Source: Balanoglossus misakiensis (taxonomy: Eukaryota; Hemichordata). From it: a stretch of DNA of 64,000 bases. A model generated the notes under the pieces. That model did not search any database and was not told where the DNA came from. It saw nothing but the letters and a program-made list of their open reading frames with translations. Positions 1 through 13,200 of the stretch are shown piece by piece. The translations under genes were made by a program, and so were the position numbers. The DNA lies in the NCBI GenBank assembly GCA_040954595.2, contig CM082585.2:2356001-2420000 (forward strand), given 5' to 3'. The stretch's first letter is position 1. Each line of letters starts with the position of its first letter.

Positions 1-661
1 TAAGAAAGTTTTCCACTATAGACTCTGTAGATCGAGAGATAGTTCTAAAATGTCCATGGTTGCTTCCAAACACAGCCTCGTTTGTTTACAAAATTCTGTT
101 GTGATGCGCAGAACACATATATAGGCCTATGCGCATAAGAACGTTTCCACTAGACTCTGTAGATCGACGGATAGCTGTAAAATTTCCATGGTTGCTTTTA
201 AACAGCCTCGTTTATTTACCGATTTCTGTTGTGAGGCGCAGAACACATAGATAGGCATATGTGCATAAGAAAGTTTTCCACTATAGACTCTGTAGATAGT
301 TCTAAAATGTCCATGGTTGCTTCCAAACACAGCCTCGTTTATTTACCGATTTCTGTTGAGATGCGCATAACACATAGATAGGCCTATGCGCATAAGAACG
401 TTTTCCACTAGACTCTGTAGATCGACGGATAGTTGTACAATTTCCATGGTTGCTTCCAAACAGCATCGTTTATTTACGGAATTCTGTTGTGAGGCGCAGA
501 ACACGTAATAGGTCTATGCGCATAAGGAAGTTTTCCACCAGACTCTGTAGATCGACGGATAGTTGTTAAATTTCATGGTTGCTTCAAAATACAGCCTCGT
601 TTATTTACCGATTTCTGTTGTGATGCGCATAACACATAGATAGGCCTATGCGCATAAGAAC

Positions 662-2486
662 GTTTTCCACTAGACTCTGTAGATCGACGGATAGTTGTAC
701 AATTTCCATGGTTGCTTCCAAACAGCCTCGTTTATTTACCGATTTCTGTTGTGAGGCGCACAACACATGACAGGCCTATGCGCATAAGACATTTTTCCAC
801 TAGACTCTGTAGATCGACGGATAGTTCTAAAATGTCCATGGTTGCTTCCAAACAGCCTCGTTTATTTACCGAATTCTGTTGTGAGGCGCAGAGCACGTAA
901 TAGGCCTATGCGCATAAGAAAGTTTTCCACCAGACTCCGTAGATCGACGGATAGTTGTAAAATTTCCATGGTTGTTTCCAAACACAGCCTCGTTCATTTA
1001 CAAAATTCTGTTGTGATGCGCTGAACACATACATATGCCTATGCGCATAAGAAAGTTTCCCACTAGACTCTGTAGATCGACGGATAGTTCTAAAATTTCC
1101 ATGATTGCTTCCAAACACATCCTCGATTGTTTACAAAATTCTGTTGTGATGCGCAGAACACATATATAGGCCTATGCGCATATGAACGTTTTCCACTATA
1201 CTCCGTAGATCGACGGATAGTTCTAAAATTTCCATTGTTGCTTCCAAACAGCCTCGTTTATTTACCGAATTCTGTTGTGAGGCGCAGAACACGTAATAGG
1301 CCTATGCGCATAAGAAACTTTTCAACTTTAGATCGAGAGATAGTTCTAAAATTTCCATGGTTGTTTCCAAACACAGCCTCGTTCATTTACAAAATTCTGT
1401 TGTGATGCGCTGAACACATACATATGCCTATGCGCATAAGAAAGTTTCCCACTAGACTCTGTAGATCGACGGATAGTTCTAAAATTTCCATGATTGCTTC
1501 CAAACACATCCTCGATTGATTACAAAATTCTGTTGTGATGCGCAGAACACATAGATAGGCCTATGCGCATATGAACGTTTTCCACTATACACTGTAGATC
1601 GAGAGATAGTTCTAAAACTTCCATGTTTGCTTCCAAACAGCCTCGTTTATTTGCGGAATTCTGTTTTGAGGCGCAGAACACATAGATAGGCATATGTGAA
1701 TAAGAAAGTTTTCCACTATAGACTCTGTAGATCGAGAGATAGTTGTAAAATTTCCATGGTTGCTTCCAAACAGCCTCGTTTATTTACCGATTTCTGTTGT
1801 GAGGCGCAGAACACATAGATAGGCCTATGCGCATAAAAAACTTTTCAACTTTAGATCAACGGATAGTTCAAAAATTTCCATGGTTGTTTCCAAACAGCCT
1901 CGTTTATTTACCGAATTCTGTTGTGATGCGTAGAACACATACATATGCCTATGCGCATAAGAAAGTTTTCCACTAGACTCCGTAGATCGACGAATAGTTC
2001 TAAAATGTCCATGGTTGCTTCCAAACAAAGCCTGGTTTGTTTACAAAATTCTGTTGTGATGCGCAGAACACATAGATAGGCCTATGCGCATATGAACGTT
2101 TTCCACTATACTCTGTAGATCGAGAGTTAGTTCTAAAATTTCCATGTTTGCTTCCAAACAGCCTCGTTTATTTACGGAATTCTGTTTTGAGGCGCAGAAC
2201 ACATAGATAGGCATATGTGCATAAGAAAGTTTTCCACTATAGACTCTGTACATCGAGAGATAGTTCTAAAATTTCCATGGTTGCTTTCAAACACAGCCTC
2301 GTTTGTTTACAAAATTCTGTTGTGATGCGCAGAACACATATATAGGCCTATGCGCATAAGAACGTTTTCCACTAGACTCTGTAGATCGACGGATAGTTCT
2401 AAAATTTCCATGGTTGCTTCCAAACAGCCTCGTTTATTTACCGAATTCTGTTGTGAGGCACAGAACACATAGATAGGCCTATGTGC
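662..2486. repeat. Satellite higher-order block, 3,810-bp offset, copy 1
   Basis: About 1.8 kb that recurs at 4472-6296 with a constant 3,810-bp offset (about 29 monomers). It includes the shortened CTTTTCAACTTTAGATC monomers and the GATGCGCTGAACACATAC variant. A few substitutions separate the copies (CCTCG at 727 vs CCTCT at 4537; GTTGTGATGCG at 1011 vs GTTGTTATGCG at 4821). Edges were judged by eye. Confidence 0.8.
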
Positions 2487-2772
2487 ATAGAAAAGTTTCC
2501 AACTATAGACTCTGTAGATCGAGAGATAGTTCTAAAATGTCCATGGTTGCTTCCAAACACAGCCTCGTTTGTTTACAAAATTCTGTTGTGATGCGCAGAA
2601 CACATATATAGGCCTATGCGCATAATAACGTTTTCCACTAGACTCTGTAGATCGACGGATAGTTGTAAAATTTCCATGGTTGCTTCCAAACAGCCTCGTT
2701 TATTTACCGAATTCTGTTGTGAGGCGCAGAACACATAGATAGGCATATGTGCATAAGAAAGTTTTCCACTAT

Positions 2773-5700
2773 AGACTCTGTAGATCGAGAGATAGTTCTA
2801 AAATGTCCATGGTTGCTACCAAACACAGCCTCGTTTGTTTACAACATTCTGTTGTGATGCGCAGAACACATATATAGGCCTATGCGCATAAGAACGTTTC
2901 CACTAGACTCTGTAGATCGACGGATAGCTGTAAAATTTCTATGGTTGCTTCCAAACAGCCTCGTTTATTTACCGATTTCTGTTGTGAGGCGCAGAACACA
3001 TGATAGGCCTATGCGCATGAGACATTTTTCCACTAGACTCTGTAGATCGACGGATAGTTGTAAAATTTCATGGTTGCTTCCAAATACAGCCTCGTTTATT
3101 TACCGATTTCTGTTGTGATGCGCATAACACATAGATAGGCCTATGCGCATAAGAACGTTTTCCACTAGACTCTGTAGATCGACGGATAGTTGTACAATTT
3201 CCATGGTTACTTCCAAACAGCCTCGTTTATTTACCGATTTCTGTTGTGAGGCGCAGAACACATGATAGGCCTATGCGCATAAGACATTTTTCCACTAGAC
3301 TCTGTAGATCGACGGATAGTTCTAAAATTTCCATGGTTGCTTCCAAACAGCCTCGTTTATTTACCGAATTCTGTTGTGAGGCGCAGAGCACGTAATAGGC
3401 CTATGCGCATAAGAAAGTTTTCCACCAGACTCTGTAGATCGACGGATAGTTGTAAAATTTCCATGGTTGCTTCCAAACAGCCTCGTTTATTTACCGATTT
3501 CTGTTGTGATGCGCAGAACACATAGATAGGCATATGTGCATAATAAAGTTTTCCACTAGACTCTGTAGATCGAGAGATAGTTCTAAAATTTCCATGGTTG
3601 CTTCCAAACACAGCCTCGTTTGTTTACACAATTCTGTTGTGATGCGCAGAACACATATATAGGCCTATGCGCATAATAACGTTTTCCACTAGACTCTGTA
3701 GATCGACGGATAGTTGTAAAATTTCCATGGTTGCTTTCAAACAGCCTCGTTTATTTACCGAATTCTGTTGTGAGGCGCAGAACACATAGATAGGCATATG
3801 TGCATAAGAAAGTTTTCCACTATAGACTCTGTAGATCGAGAGATAGTTCTAAAATGTCCATGGTTGCTTCCAAACACAGCCTCGTTTGTTTACAAAATTC
3901 TGTTGTGATGCGCAGAACACATATATAGGCCTATGCGCATAAGAACGTTTCCACTAGACTCTGTAGATCGACGGATAGCTGTAAAATTTCCATGGTTGCT
4001 TTTAAACAGCCTCGTTTATTTACCGATTTCTGTTGTGAGGCGCAGAACACATAGATAGGCATATGTGCATAAGAAAGTTTTCCACTATAGACTCTGTAGA
4101 TCGAGAGATAGTTCTAAAATGTCCATGGTTGCTTCCAAACACAGCCTCGTTTATTTACCGATTTCTGTTGTGATGCGCATAACACATAGATAGGCCTATG
4201 CGCATAAGAACGTTTTCCACTAGACTCTGTAGATCGACGGATAGTTCTAAAATTTCAATGGTTGCTTCCAAACAGCCTCGTTTATTTACCGAATTCTGTT
4301 GTGATGCGCAGAACACATGATAGGACTATGCGCATAAGAAATTTTTCCACCAGACTCTGTAGATCGACGGATAGTTGTAAAATTTCCATGGTTGCTTCCA
4401 AACAGCATCGTTTATTTACCGAATTCTGTTGTGAGGCGCAGAACACGTAATAGGTCTATGCGCATAAGGAAGTTTTCCACTAGACTCTGTAGATCGACGG
4501 ATAGTTGTACAATTTCCATGGTTGCTTCCAAACAGCCTCTTTTATTTACCGATTTCTGTTGTGAGGCGCAGAACACATGATAGGCCTATGCGCATAAGAC
4601 ATTTTTCCACTAGACTCTGTAGATCGACGGATAGTTCTAAAATTTCCATGGTTGCTTCCAAACAGCCTCGTTTATTTACCGAATTCTGTTGTGAGGCGCA
4701 GAGCACGTAATAGGCCTATGCGCATAAGAAAGTTTTCCACCAGACTCCGTAGATCGACGGATAGTTGTAAAATTTCCATGGTTGTTTCCAAACACAGCCT
4801 CGTTCATTTACAAAATTCTGTTGTTATGCGCTGAACACGTACATATGCCTATGCGCATAAGAAAGTTTCCCACTAGACTCTGTAGATCGACGGATAGTTC
4901 TAAAATTTCCATGATTGCTTCCAAACACATCCTCGATTGTTTACAAAATTCTGTTGTGATGCGCAGAACACATATATAGGCCTATGCGCATATGAACGTT
5001 TTCCACTATACTCCGTAGATCGACGGATAGTTCTAAAATTTCCATTGTTGCTTCCAAACAGCCTCGTTTATTTACCGAATTCTGTTGTGAGGCGCAGAAC
5101 ACGTAATAGGCCTATGCGCATAAGAAACTTTTCAACTTTAGATCGAGAGATAGTTCTAAAATTTCCATGGTTGTTTCCAAACACAGCCTCGTTCATTTAC
5201 AAAATTCTGTTGTGATGCGCTGAACACATACATATGCCTATGCGCATAAGAAAGTTTCCCACTAGACTCTGTAGATCGACGGATAGTTCTAAAATTTCCA
5301 TGATTGCTTCCAAACACATCCTCGATTGATTACAAAATTCTGTTGTGATGCGCAGAACACATAGATAGGCCTATGCGCATATGAACGTTTTCCACTATAC
5401 ACTGTAGATCGAGAGATAGTTCTAAAACTTCCATGTTTGCTTCCAAACAGCCTCGTTTATTTGCGGAATTCTGTTTTGAGGCGCAGAACACATAGATAGG
5501 CATATGTGAATAAGAAAGTTTTCCACTATAGACTCTGTAGATCGAGAGATAGTTGTAAAATTTCCATGGTTGCTTCCAAACAGCCTCGTTTATTTACCGA
5601 TTTCTGTTGTGAGGCGCAGAACACATAGATAGGCCTATGCGCATAAAAAACTTTTCAACTTTAGATCAACGGATAGTTCAAAAATTTCCATGGTTGTTTC

Positions 5701-8700
5701 CAAACAGCCTCGTTTATTTACCGAATTCTGTTGTGATGCGTAGAACACATACATATGCCTATGCGCATAAGAAAGTTTTCCACTAGACTCCGTAGATCGA
5801 CGAATAGTTCTAAAATGTCCATGGTTGCTTCCAAACAAAGCCTGGTTTGTTTACAAAATTCTGTTGTGATGCGCAGAACACATAGATAGGCCTATGCGCA
5901 TATGAACGTTTTCCACTATACTCTGTAGATCGAGAGTTAGTTCTAAAATTTCCATGTTTGCTTCCAAACAGCCTCGTTTATTTACGGAATTCTGTTTTGA
6001 GGCGCAGAACACATAGATAGGCATATGTGCATAAGAAAGTTTTCCACTATAGACTCTGTACATCGAGAGATAGTTCTAAAATTTCCATGGTTGCTTCCAA
6101 ACACAGCCTCGTTTGTTTACAAAATTCTGTTGTGATGCGCAGAACACATATATAGGCCTATGCGCATAAGAACGTTTTCCACTAGACTCTGTAGATCGAC
6201 GGATAGTTCTAAAATTTCCATGGTTGCTTCCAAACAGCCTCGTTTATTTACCGAATTCTGTTGTGAGGCACAGAACACATAGATAGGCCTATGTGAATAA
6301 GAAAGTTTTCCACTATAGACTCTGTAGATCGAGAGATAGTTGTAAAATTTCCATGGTTGCTTCCAAACAGCCTCGTTTATTTACCGATTTCTGTTGTGAG
6401 GCGCAGAACACATAGATAGGCCTATGCGCATAAAAAACTTTTCAACTTTAGATCAACGGATAGTTCTAAAATTTCCATGGTTGTTTCCAAACAGCCTCGT
6501 TTATTTACCGAATTCTGTTGTGATGCGCAGAACACATATATAGGCCTATGCGCATAATAACGTTTTCCACTAGACTCTGTAGATCGACGGATAGTTGTAA
6601 AATTTCCATGGTTGCTTTCAAACAGCCTCGTTTATTTACCGAATTCTGTTGTGAGGCGCAGAACACATAGATAGGCATATGTGCATAAGAAAGTTTTCCA
6701 CTATAGACTCTGTAGATCGAGAGATAGTTCTAAAATGTCCATGGTTGCTTCCAAACACAGCCTCGTTTGTTTACAAAATTCTGTTGTGATGCGCAGAACA
6801 CATATATAGGCCTATGCGCATAAGAACGTTTCCACTAGACTCTGTAGATCGACGGATAGCTGTAAAATTTCCATGGTTGCTTTTAAACAGCCTCGTTTAT
6901 TTACCGATTTCTGTTGTGAGGCGCAGAACACATAGATAGGCATATGTGCATAAGAAAGTTTTCCACTATAGACTCTGTAGATCGAGAGATAGTTCTAAAA
7001 TGTCCATGGTTGCTTCCAAACACAGCCTCGTTTATTTACCGATTTCTGTTGTGATGCGCATAACACATAGATAGGCCTATGCGCATAAGAACGTTTTCCA
7101 CTAGACTCTGTAGATCGACGGATAGTTCTAAAATTTCAATGGTTGCTTCCAAACAGCCTCGTTTATTTACCGAATTCTGTTGTGATGCGCAGAACACATG
7201 ATAGGACTATGCGCATAAGAAATTTTTCCACCAGACTCTGTAGATCGACGGATAGTTGTAAAATTTCCATGGTTGCTTCCAAACAGCATCGTTTATTTAC
7301 CGAATTCTGTTGTGAGGCGCAGAACACGTAATAGGTCTATGCGCATAAGGAAGTTTTCCACTAGACTCTGTAGATCGACGGATAGTTGTACAATTTCCAT
7401 GGTTGCTTCCAAACAGCCTCTTTTATTTACCGATTTCTGTTGTGAGGCGCAGAACACATGATAGGCCTATGCGCATAAGACATTTTTCCACTAGACTCTG
7501 TAGATCGACGGATAGTTCTAAAATTTCCATGGTTGCTTCCAAACAGCCTCGTTTATTTACCGAATTCTGTTGTGAGGCGCAGAGCACGTAATAGGCCTAT
7601 GCGCATAAGAAAGTTTTCCACCAGACTCCGTAGATCGACGGATAGTTGTAAAATTTCCATGGTTGTTTCCAAACACAGCCTCGTTCATTTACAAAATTCT
7701 GTTGTTATGCGCTGAACACATACATATGCCTATGCGCATAAGAAAGTTTCCAGTAGACTCTGTAGATCGACGGATAGTTCTAAAATTTCCATGATTGCTT
7801 CCAAACACATCCTCGATTATTTACAAAATTCTGTTGTGATGCGCAGAACACATAGATAGGCCTATGCGCATATGAACGTTTTCCACTATACACTGTAGAT
7901 CGAGAGATAGTTCTAAAACTTCCATGTTTGCTTCCAAACAGCCTCGTTTATTTGCGGAATTCTGTTTTGAGGCGCAGAACACATAGATAGGCATATGTGA
8001 ATAAGAACGTTTTCCACTATAGACTCTGTAGATCGAGAGATAGTTGTAAAATTTCCATGGTTGCTTCCAAACAGCCTCGTTTATTTACCGATTTCTGTTG
8101 TGAGGCGCAGAACACATAGATAGGCTTATGCGCATAAAAAACTTTTCAACTTTAGATCAACGGATAGTTCAAAAATTTCCATGGTTGTTTCCAAACAGCC
8201 TCGTTTATTTACCGAATTCTGTTGTGATGCGTAGAACACATACATATGCCTATGCGCATAAGAAAGTTTTCCACTAGACTCCGTAGATCGACGAATAGTT
8301 CTAAAATGTCCATGGTTGCTTCCAAACAAAGCCTGGTTTGTTTACAAAATTCTGTTGTGATGCGCAGAACACATAGATAGGCCTATGCGCATATGAACGT
8401 TTTCCACTATACTCTGTAGATCGAGAGTTAGTTCTAAAATTTCCATGTTTGCTTCCAAACAGCCTCGTTTATTTACGGAATTCTGTTTTGAGGCGCAGAA
8501 CACATAGATAGGCATATGTGCATAAGAAAGTTTTCCACTATAGACTCTGTACATCGAGAGATAGTTCTAAAATTTCCATGGTTGCTTCCAAACACAGCCT
8601 CGTTTGTTTACAAAATTCTGTTGTGATGCGCAGAACACATATATAGGCCTATGCGCATAAGAACGTTTTCCACTAGACTCTGTAGATCGACGGATAGTTC

Positions 8701-9192
8701 TAAAATTTCCATGGTTGCTTCCAAACAGCCTCGTTTATTTACCGAATTCTGTTGTGAGGCACAGAACACATAGATAGGCCTATGTGCATAAGAAAGTTTT
8801 CCACTATAGACTCTGTAGATCGAGAGATAGTTCTAAAATGTCCATGGTTGCTTTCAAACACAGCCTCGTTTGTTTACAAAATTCTTTTGTGATGCGCAGA
8901 ACACATATATAGGCCTATGCGCATAAGAACGTTTTCCACTAGACTCTGTAGATCGACGGATAGTTGTAAAATTTCCATGGTTGCTTCCAAACAGCCTCGT
9001 TTATTTACCGAATTCTGTTGTGAGGCACACAACACATAGATAGGCCTATGTGCATAAGAAAGTTTTCCACTATAGACTCTGTAGATCGAGAGATAGTTCT
9101 AAAATGTCCATGGTTGCTTCCAAACACAGCCTCGTTTGTTTACAAAATTCTGTTGTGATGCGCAGAACACATATATAGGCCTATGCGCATAA
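2773..9192. repeat. Large satellite segmental duplication, 7,484-bp offset, copy 1
   Basis: About 6.4 kb reproduced at 10257-16676 with a constant offset of 7,484 bp, equal to 57 monomers of about 131 bp. Rare private variants are shared, including TTTACAACATTCTG (2838 and 10322), GGTTACTTCC (3205 and 10689) and GCCTGGTTTG (5840 and 13324). The right edge is where AAGAACG at 9189 is replaced by AATAACG at 16673. Confidence 0.88.
4472..6296. repeat. Satellite higher-order block, 3,810-bp offset, copy 2
   Basis: Partner of 662-2486. Parts of it recur again near 7353-8600 and inside the 7,484-bp duplicate, so this subregion was amplified more than once. The match ends near 6297, where copy 2 reads GTGAATAAG and copy 1 reads GTGCATAGA. 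Confidence 0.8.
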
Positions 9193-10256
9193 GAACGTTT
9201 CCACTAGACTCTGTAGATCGACGGATAGCTGTAAAATTTCCATGGTTGCTTTTAAACAGCCTCGTTTATTTACCGATTTCTGTTGTGAGGCGCAGAACAC
9301 ATAGATAGGCATATGTGCATAAGAAAGTTTTCCACTATAGACTCTGTAGATCGAGAGATAGTTCTAAAATGTCCATGGTTGCTTCCAAACACAGCCTCGT
9401 TTATTTACCGATTTCTGTTGTGATGCGCATAACACATAGATAGGCCTATGCGCATAAGAACGTTTTCCACTAGACTCTGTAGATCGACGGATAGTTCTAA
9501 AATTTCAATGGTTGCTTCCAAACAGCCTCGTTTATTTACCGAATTCTGTTGTGATGCGCAGAACACATGATAGGACTATGCGCATAAGAAATTTTTCCAC
9601 CAGACTCTGTAGATCGACGGATAGTTGTAAAATTTCCATGGTTGCTTCCAAACAGCATCGTTTATTTACCGAATTCTGTTGTGAGGCGCAGAACACGTAA
9701 TAGGTCTATGCGCATAAGGAAGTTTTCCACTAGACTCTGTAGATCGACGGATAGTTGTACAATTTCCATGGTTGCTTCCAAACAGCCTCTTTTATTTACC
9801 GATTTCTGTTGTGAGGCGCAGAACACATGATAGGCCTATGCGCATAAGACATTTTTCCACTAGACTCTGTAGATCGACGGATAGTTCTAAAATTTCCATG
9901 GTTGCTTCCAAACAGCCTCGTTTATTTACCGAATTCTGTTGTGAGGCGCAGAGCACGTAATAGGCCTATGCGCATAAGAAAGTTTTCCACCAGACTCCGT
10001 AGATCGACGGATAGTTGTAAAATTTCCATGGTTGTTTCCAAACACAGCCTCGTTCATTTACAAAATTCTGTTGTTATGCGCTGAACACATACATATGCCT
10101 ATGCGCATAAGAAAGTTTCCAGTAGACTCTGTAGATCGACGGATAGTTCTAAAATTTCCATGATTGCTTCCAAACACATCCTCGATTATTTACAAAATTC
10201 TGTTGTGATGCGCAGAACACATATATAGGCCTATGCGCATAATAACGTTTTCCACT

Positions 10257-13200
10257 AGACTCTGTAGATCGAGAGATAGTTCTAAAATGTCCATGGTTGC
10301 TACCAAACACAGCCTCGTTTGTTTACAACATTCTGTTGTGATGCGCAGAACACATATATAGGCCTATGCGCATAAGAACGTTTCCACTAGACTCTGTAGA
10401 TCGACGGATAGCTGTAAAATTTCTATGGTTGCTTCCAAACAGCCTCGTTTATTTACCGATTTCTGTTGTGAGGCGCAGAACACATGATAGGCCTATGCGC
10501 ATGAGACATTTTTCCACTAGACTCTGTAGATCGACGGATAGTTGTAAAATTTCATGGTTGCTTCCAAATACAGCCTCGTTTATTTACCGATTTCTGTTGT
10601 GATGCGCATAACACATAGATAGGCCTATGCGCATAAGAACGTTTTCCACTAGACTCTGTAGATCGACGGATAGTTGTACAATTTCCATGGTTACTTCCAA
10701 ACAGCCTCGTTTATTTACCGATTTCTGTTGTGAGGCGCAGAACACATGATAGGCCTATGCGCATAAGACATTTTTCCACTAGACTCTGTAGATCGACGGA
10801 TAGTTCTAAAATTTCCATGGTTGCTTCCAAACAGCCTCGTTTATTTACCGAATTCTGTTGTGAGGCGCAGAGCACGTAATAGGCCTATGCGCATAAGAAA
10901 GTTTTCCACCAGACTCTGTAGATCGACGGATAGTTGTAAAATTTCCATGGTTGCTTCCAAACAGCCTCGTTTATTTACCGATTTCTGTTGTGATGCGCAG
11001 AACACATAGATAGGCATATGTGCATAATAAAGTTTTCCACTAGACTCTGTAGATCGAGAGATAGTTCTAAAATTTCCATGGTTGCTTCCAAACACAGCCT
11101 CGTTTGTTTACACAATTCTGTTGTGATGCGCAGAACACATATATAGGCCTATGCGCATAATAACGTTTTCCACTAGACTCTGTAGATCGACGGATAGTTG
11201 TAAAATTTCCATGGTTGCTTTCAAACAGCCTCGTTTATTTACCGAATTCTGTTGTGAGGCGCAGAACACATAGATAGGCATATGTGCATAAGAAAGTTTT
11301 CCACTATAGACTCTGTAGATCGAGAGATAGTTCTAAAATGTCCATGGTTGCTTCCAAACACAGCCTCGTTTGTTTACAAAATTCTGTTGTGATGCGCAGA
11401 ACACATATATAGGCCTATGCGCATAAGAACGTTTCCACTAGACTCTGTAGATCGACGGATAGCTGTAAAATTTCCATGGTTGCTTTTAAACAGCCTCGTT
11501 TATTTACCGATTTCTGTTGTGAGGCGCAGAACACATAGATAGGCATATGTGCATAAGAAAGTTTTCCACTATAGACTCTGTAGATCGAGAGATAGTTCTA
11601 AAATGTCCATGGTTGCTTCCAAACACAGCCTCGTTTATTTACCGATTTCTGTTGTGATGCGCATAACACATAGATAGGCCTATGCGCATAAGAACGTTTT
11701 CCACTAGACTCTGTAGATCGACGGATAGTTCTAAAATTTCAATGGTTGCTTCCAAACAGCCTCGTTTATTTACCGAATTCTGTTGTGATGCGCAGAACAC
11801 ATGATAGGACTATGCGCATAAGAAATTTTTCCACCAGACTCTGTAGATCGACGGATAGTTGTAAAATTTCCATGGTTGCTTCCAAACAGCATCGTTTATT
11901 TACCGAATTCTGTTGTGAGGCGCAGAACACGTAATAGGTCTATGCGCATAAGGAAGTTTTCCACTAGACTCTGTAGATCGACGGATAGTTGTACAATTTC
12001 CATGGTTGCTTCCAAACAGCCTCTTTTATTTACCGATTTCTGTTGTGAGGCGCAGAACACATGATAGGCCTATGCGCATAAGACATTTTTCCACTAGACT
12101 CTGTAGATCGACGGATAGTTCTAAAATTTCCATGGTTGCTTCCAAACAGCCTCGTTTATTTACCGAATTCTGTTGTGAGGCGCAGAGCACGTAATAGGCC
12201 TATGCGCATAAGAAAGTTTTCCACCAGACTCCGTAGATCGACGGATAGTTGTAAAATTTCCATGGTTGTTTCCAAACACAGCCTCGTTCATTTACAAAAT
12301 TCTGTTGTTATGCGCTGAACACGTACATATGCCTATGCGCATAAGAAAGTTTCCCACTAGACTCTGTAGATCGACGGATAGTTCTAAAATTTCCATGATT
12401 GCTTCCAAACACATCCTCGATTGTTTACAAAATTCTGTTGTGATGCGCAGAACACATATATAGGCCTATGCGCATATGAACGTTTTCCACTATACTCCGT
12501 AGATCGACGGATAGTTCTAAAATTTCCATTGTTGCTTCCAAACAGCCTCGTTTATTTACCGAATTCTGTTGTGAGGCGCAGAACACGTAATAGGCCTATG
12601 CGCATAAGAAACTTTTCAACTTTAGATCGAGAGATAGTTCTAAAATTTCCATGGTTGTTTCCAAACACAGCCTCGTTCATTTACAAAATTCTGTTGTGAT
12701 GCGCTGAACACATACATATGCCTATGCGCATAAGAAAGTTTCCCACTAGACTCTGTAGATCGACGGATAGTTCTAAAATTTCCATGATTGCTTCCAAACA
12801 CATCCTCGATTGATTACAAAATTCTGTTGTGATGCGCAGAACACATAGATAGGCCTATGCGCATATGAACGTTTTCCACTATACACTGTAGATCGAGAGA
12901 TAGTTCTAAAACTTCCATGTTTGCTTCCAAACAGCCTCGTTTATTTGCGGAATTCTGTTTTGAGGCGCAGAACACATAGATAGGCATATGTGAATAAGAA
13001 AGTTTTCCACTATAGACTCTGTAGATCGAGAGATAGTTGTAAAATTTCCATGGTTGCTTCCAAACAGCCTCGTTTATTTACCGATTTCTGTTGTGAGGCG
13101 CAGAACACATAGATAGGCCTATGCGCATAAAAAACTTTTCAACTTTAGATCAACGGATAGTTCAAAAATTTCCATGGTTGTTTCCAAACAGCCTCGTTTA

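Noticed and set aside
712-900. Many recurring 60-100-codon open frames in the satellite (for example beginning MLPNSLVYLPNSV)
   Set aside because: They are read from the repeat itself, span about 1.4 monomers, occur on both strands, and shift frame between monomers because 130, 131 and 133 are not multiples of three. There is no ribosome or splice context and no domain.
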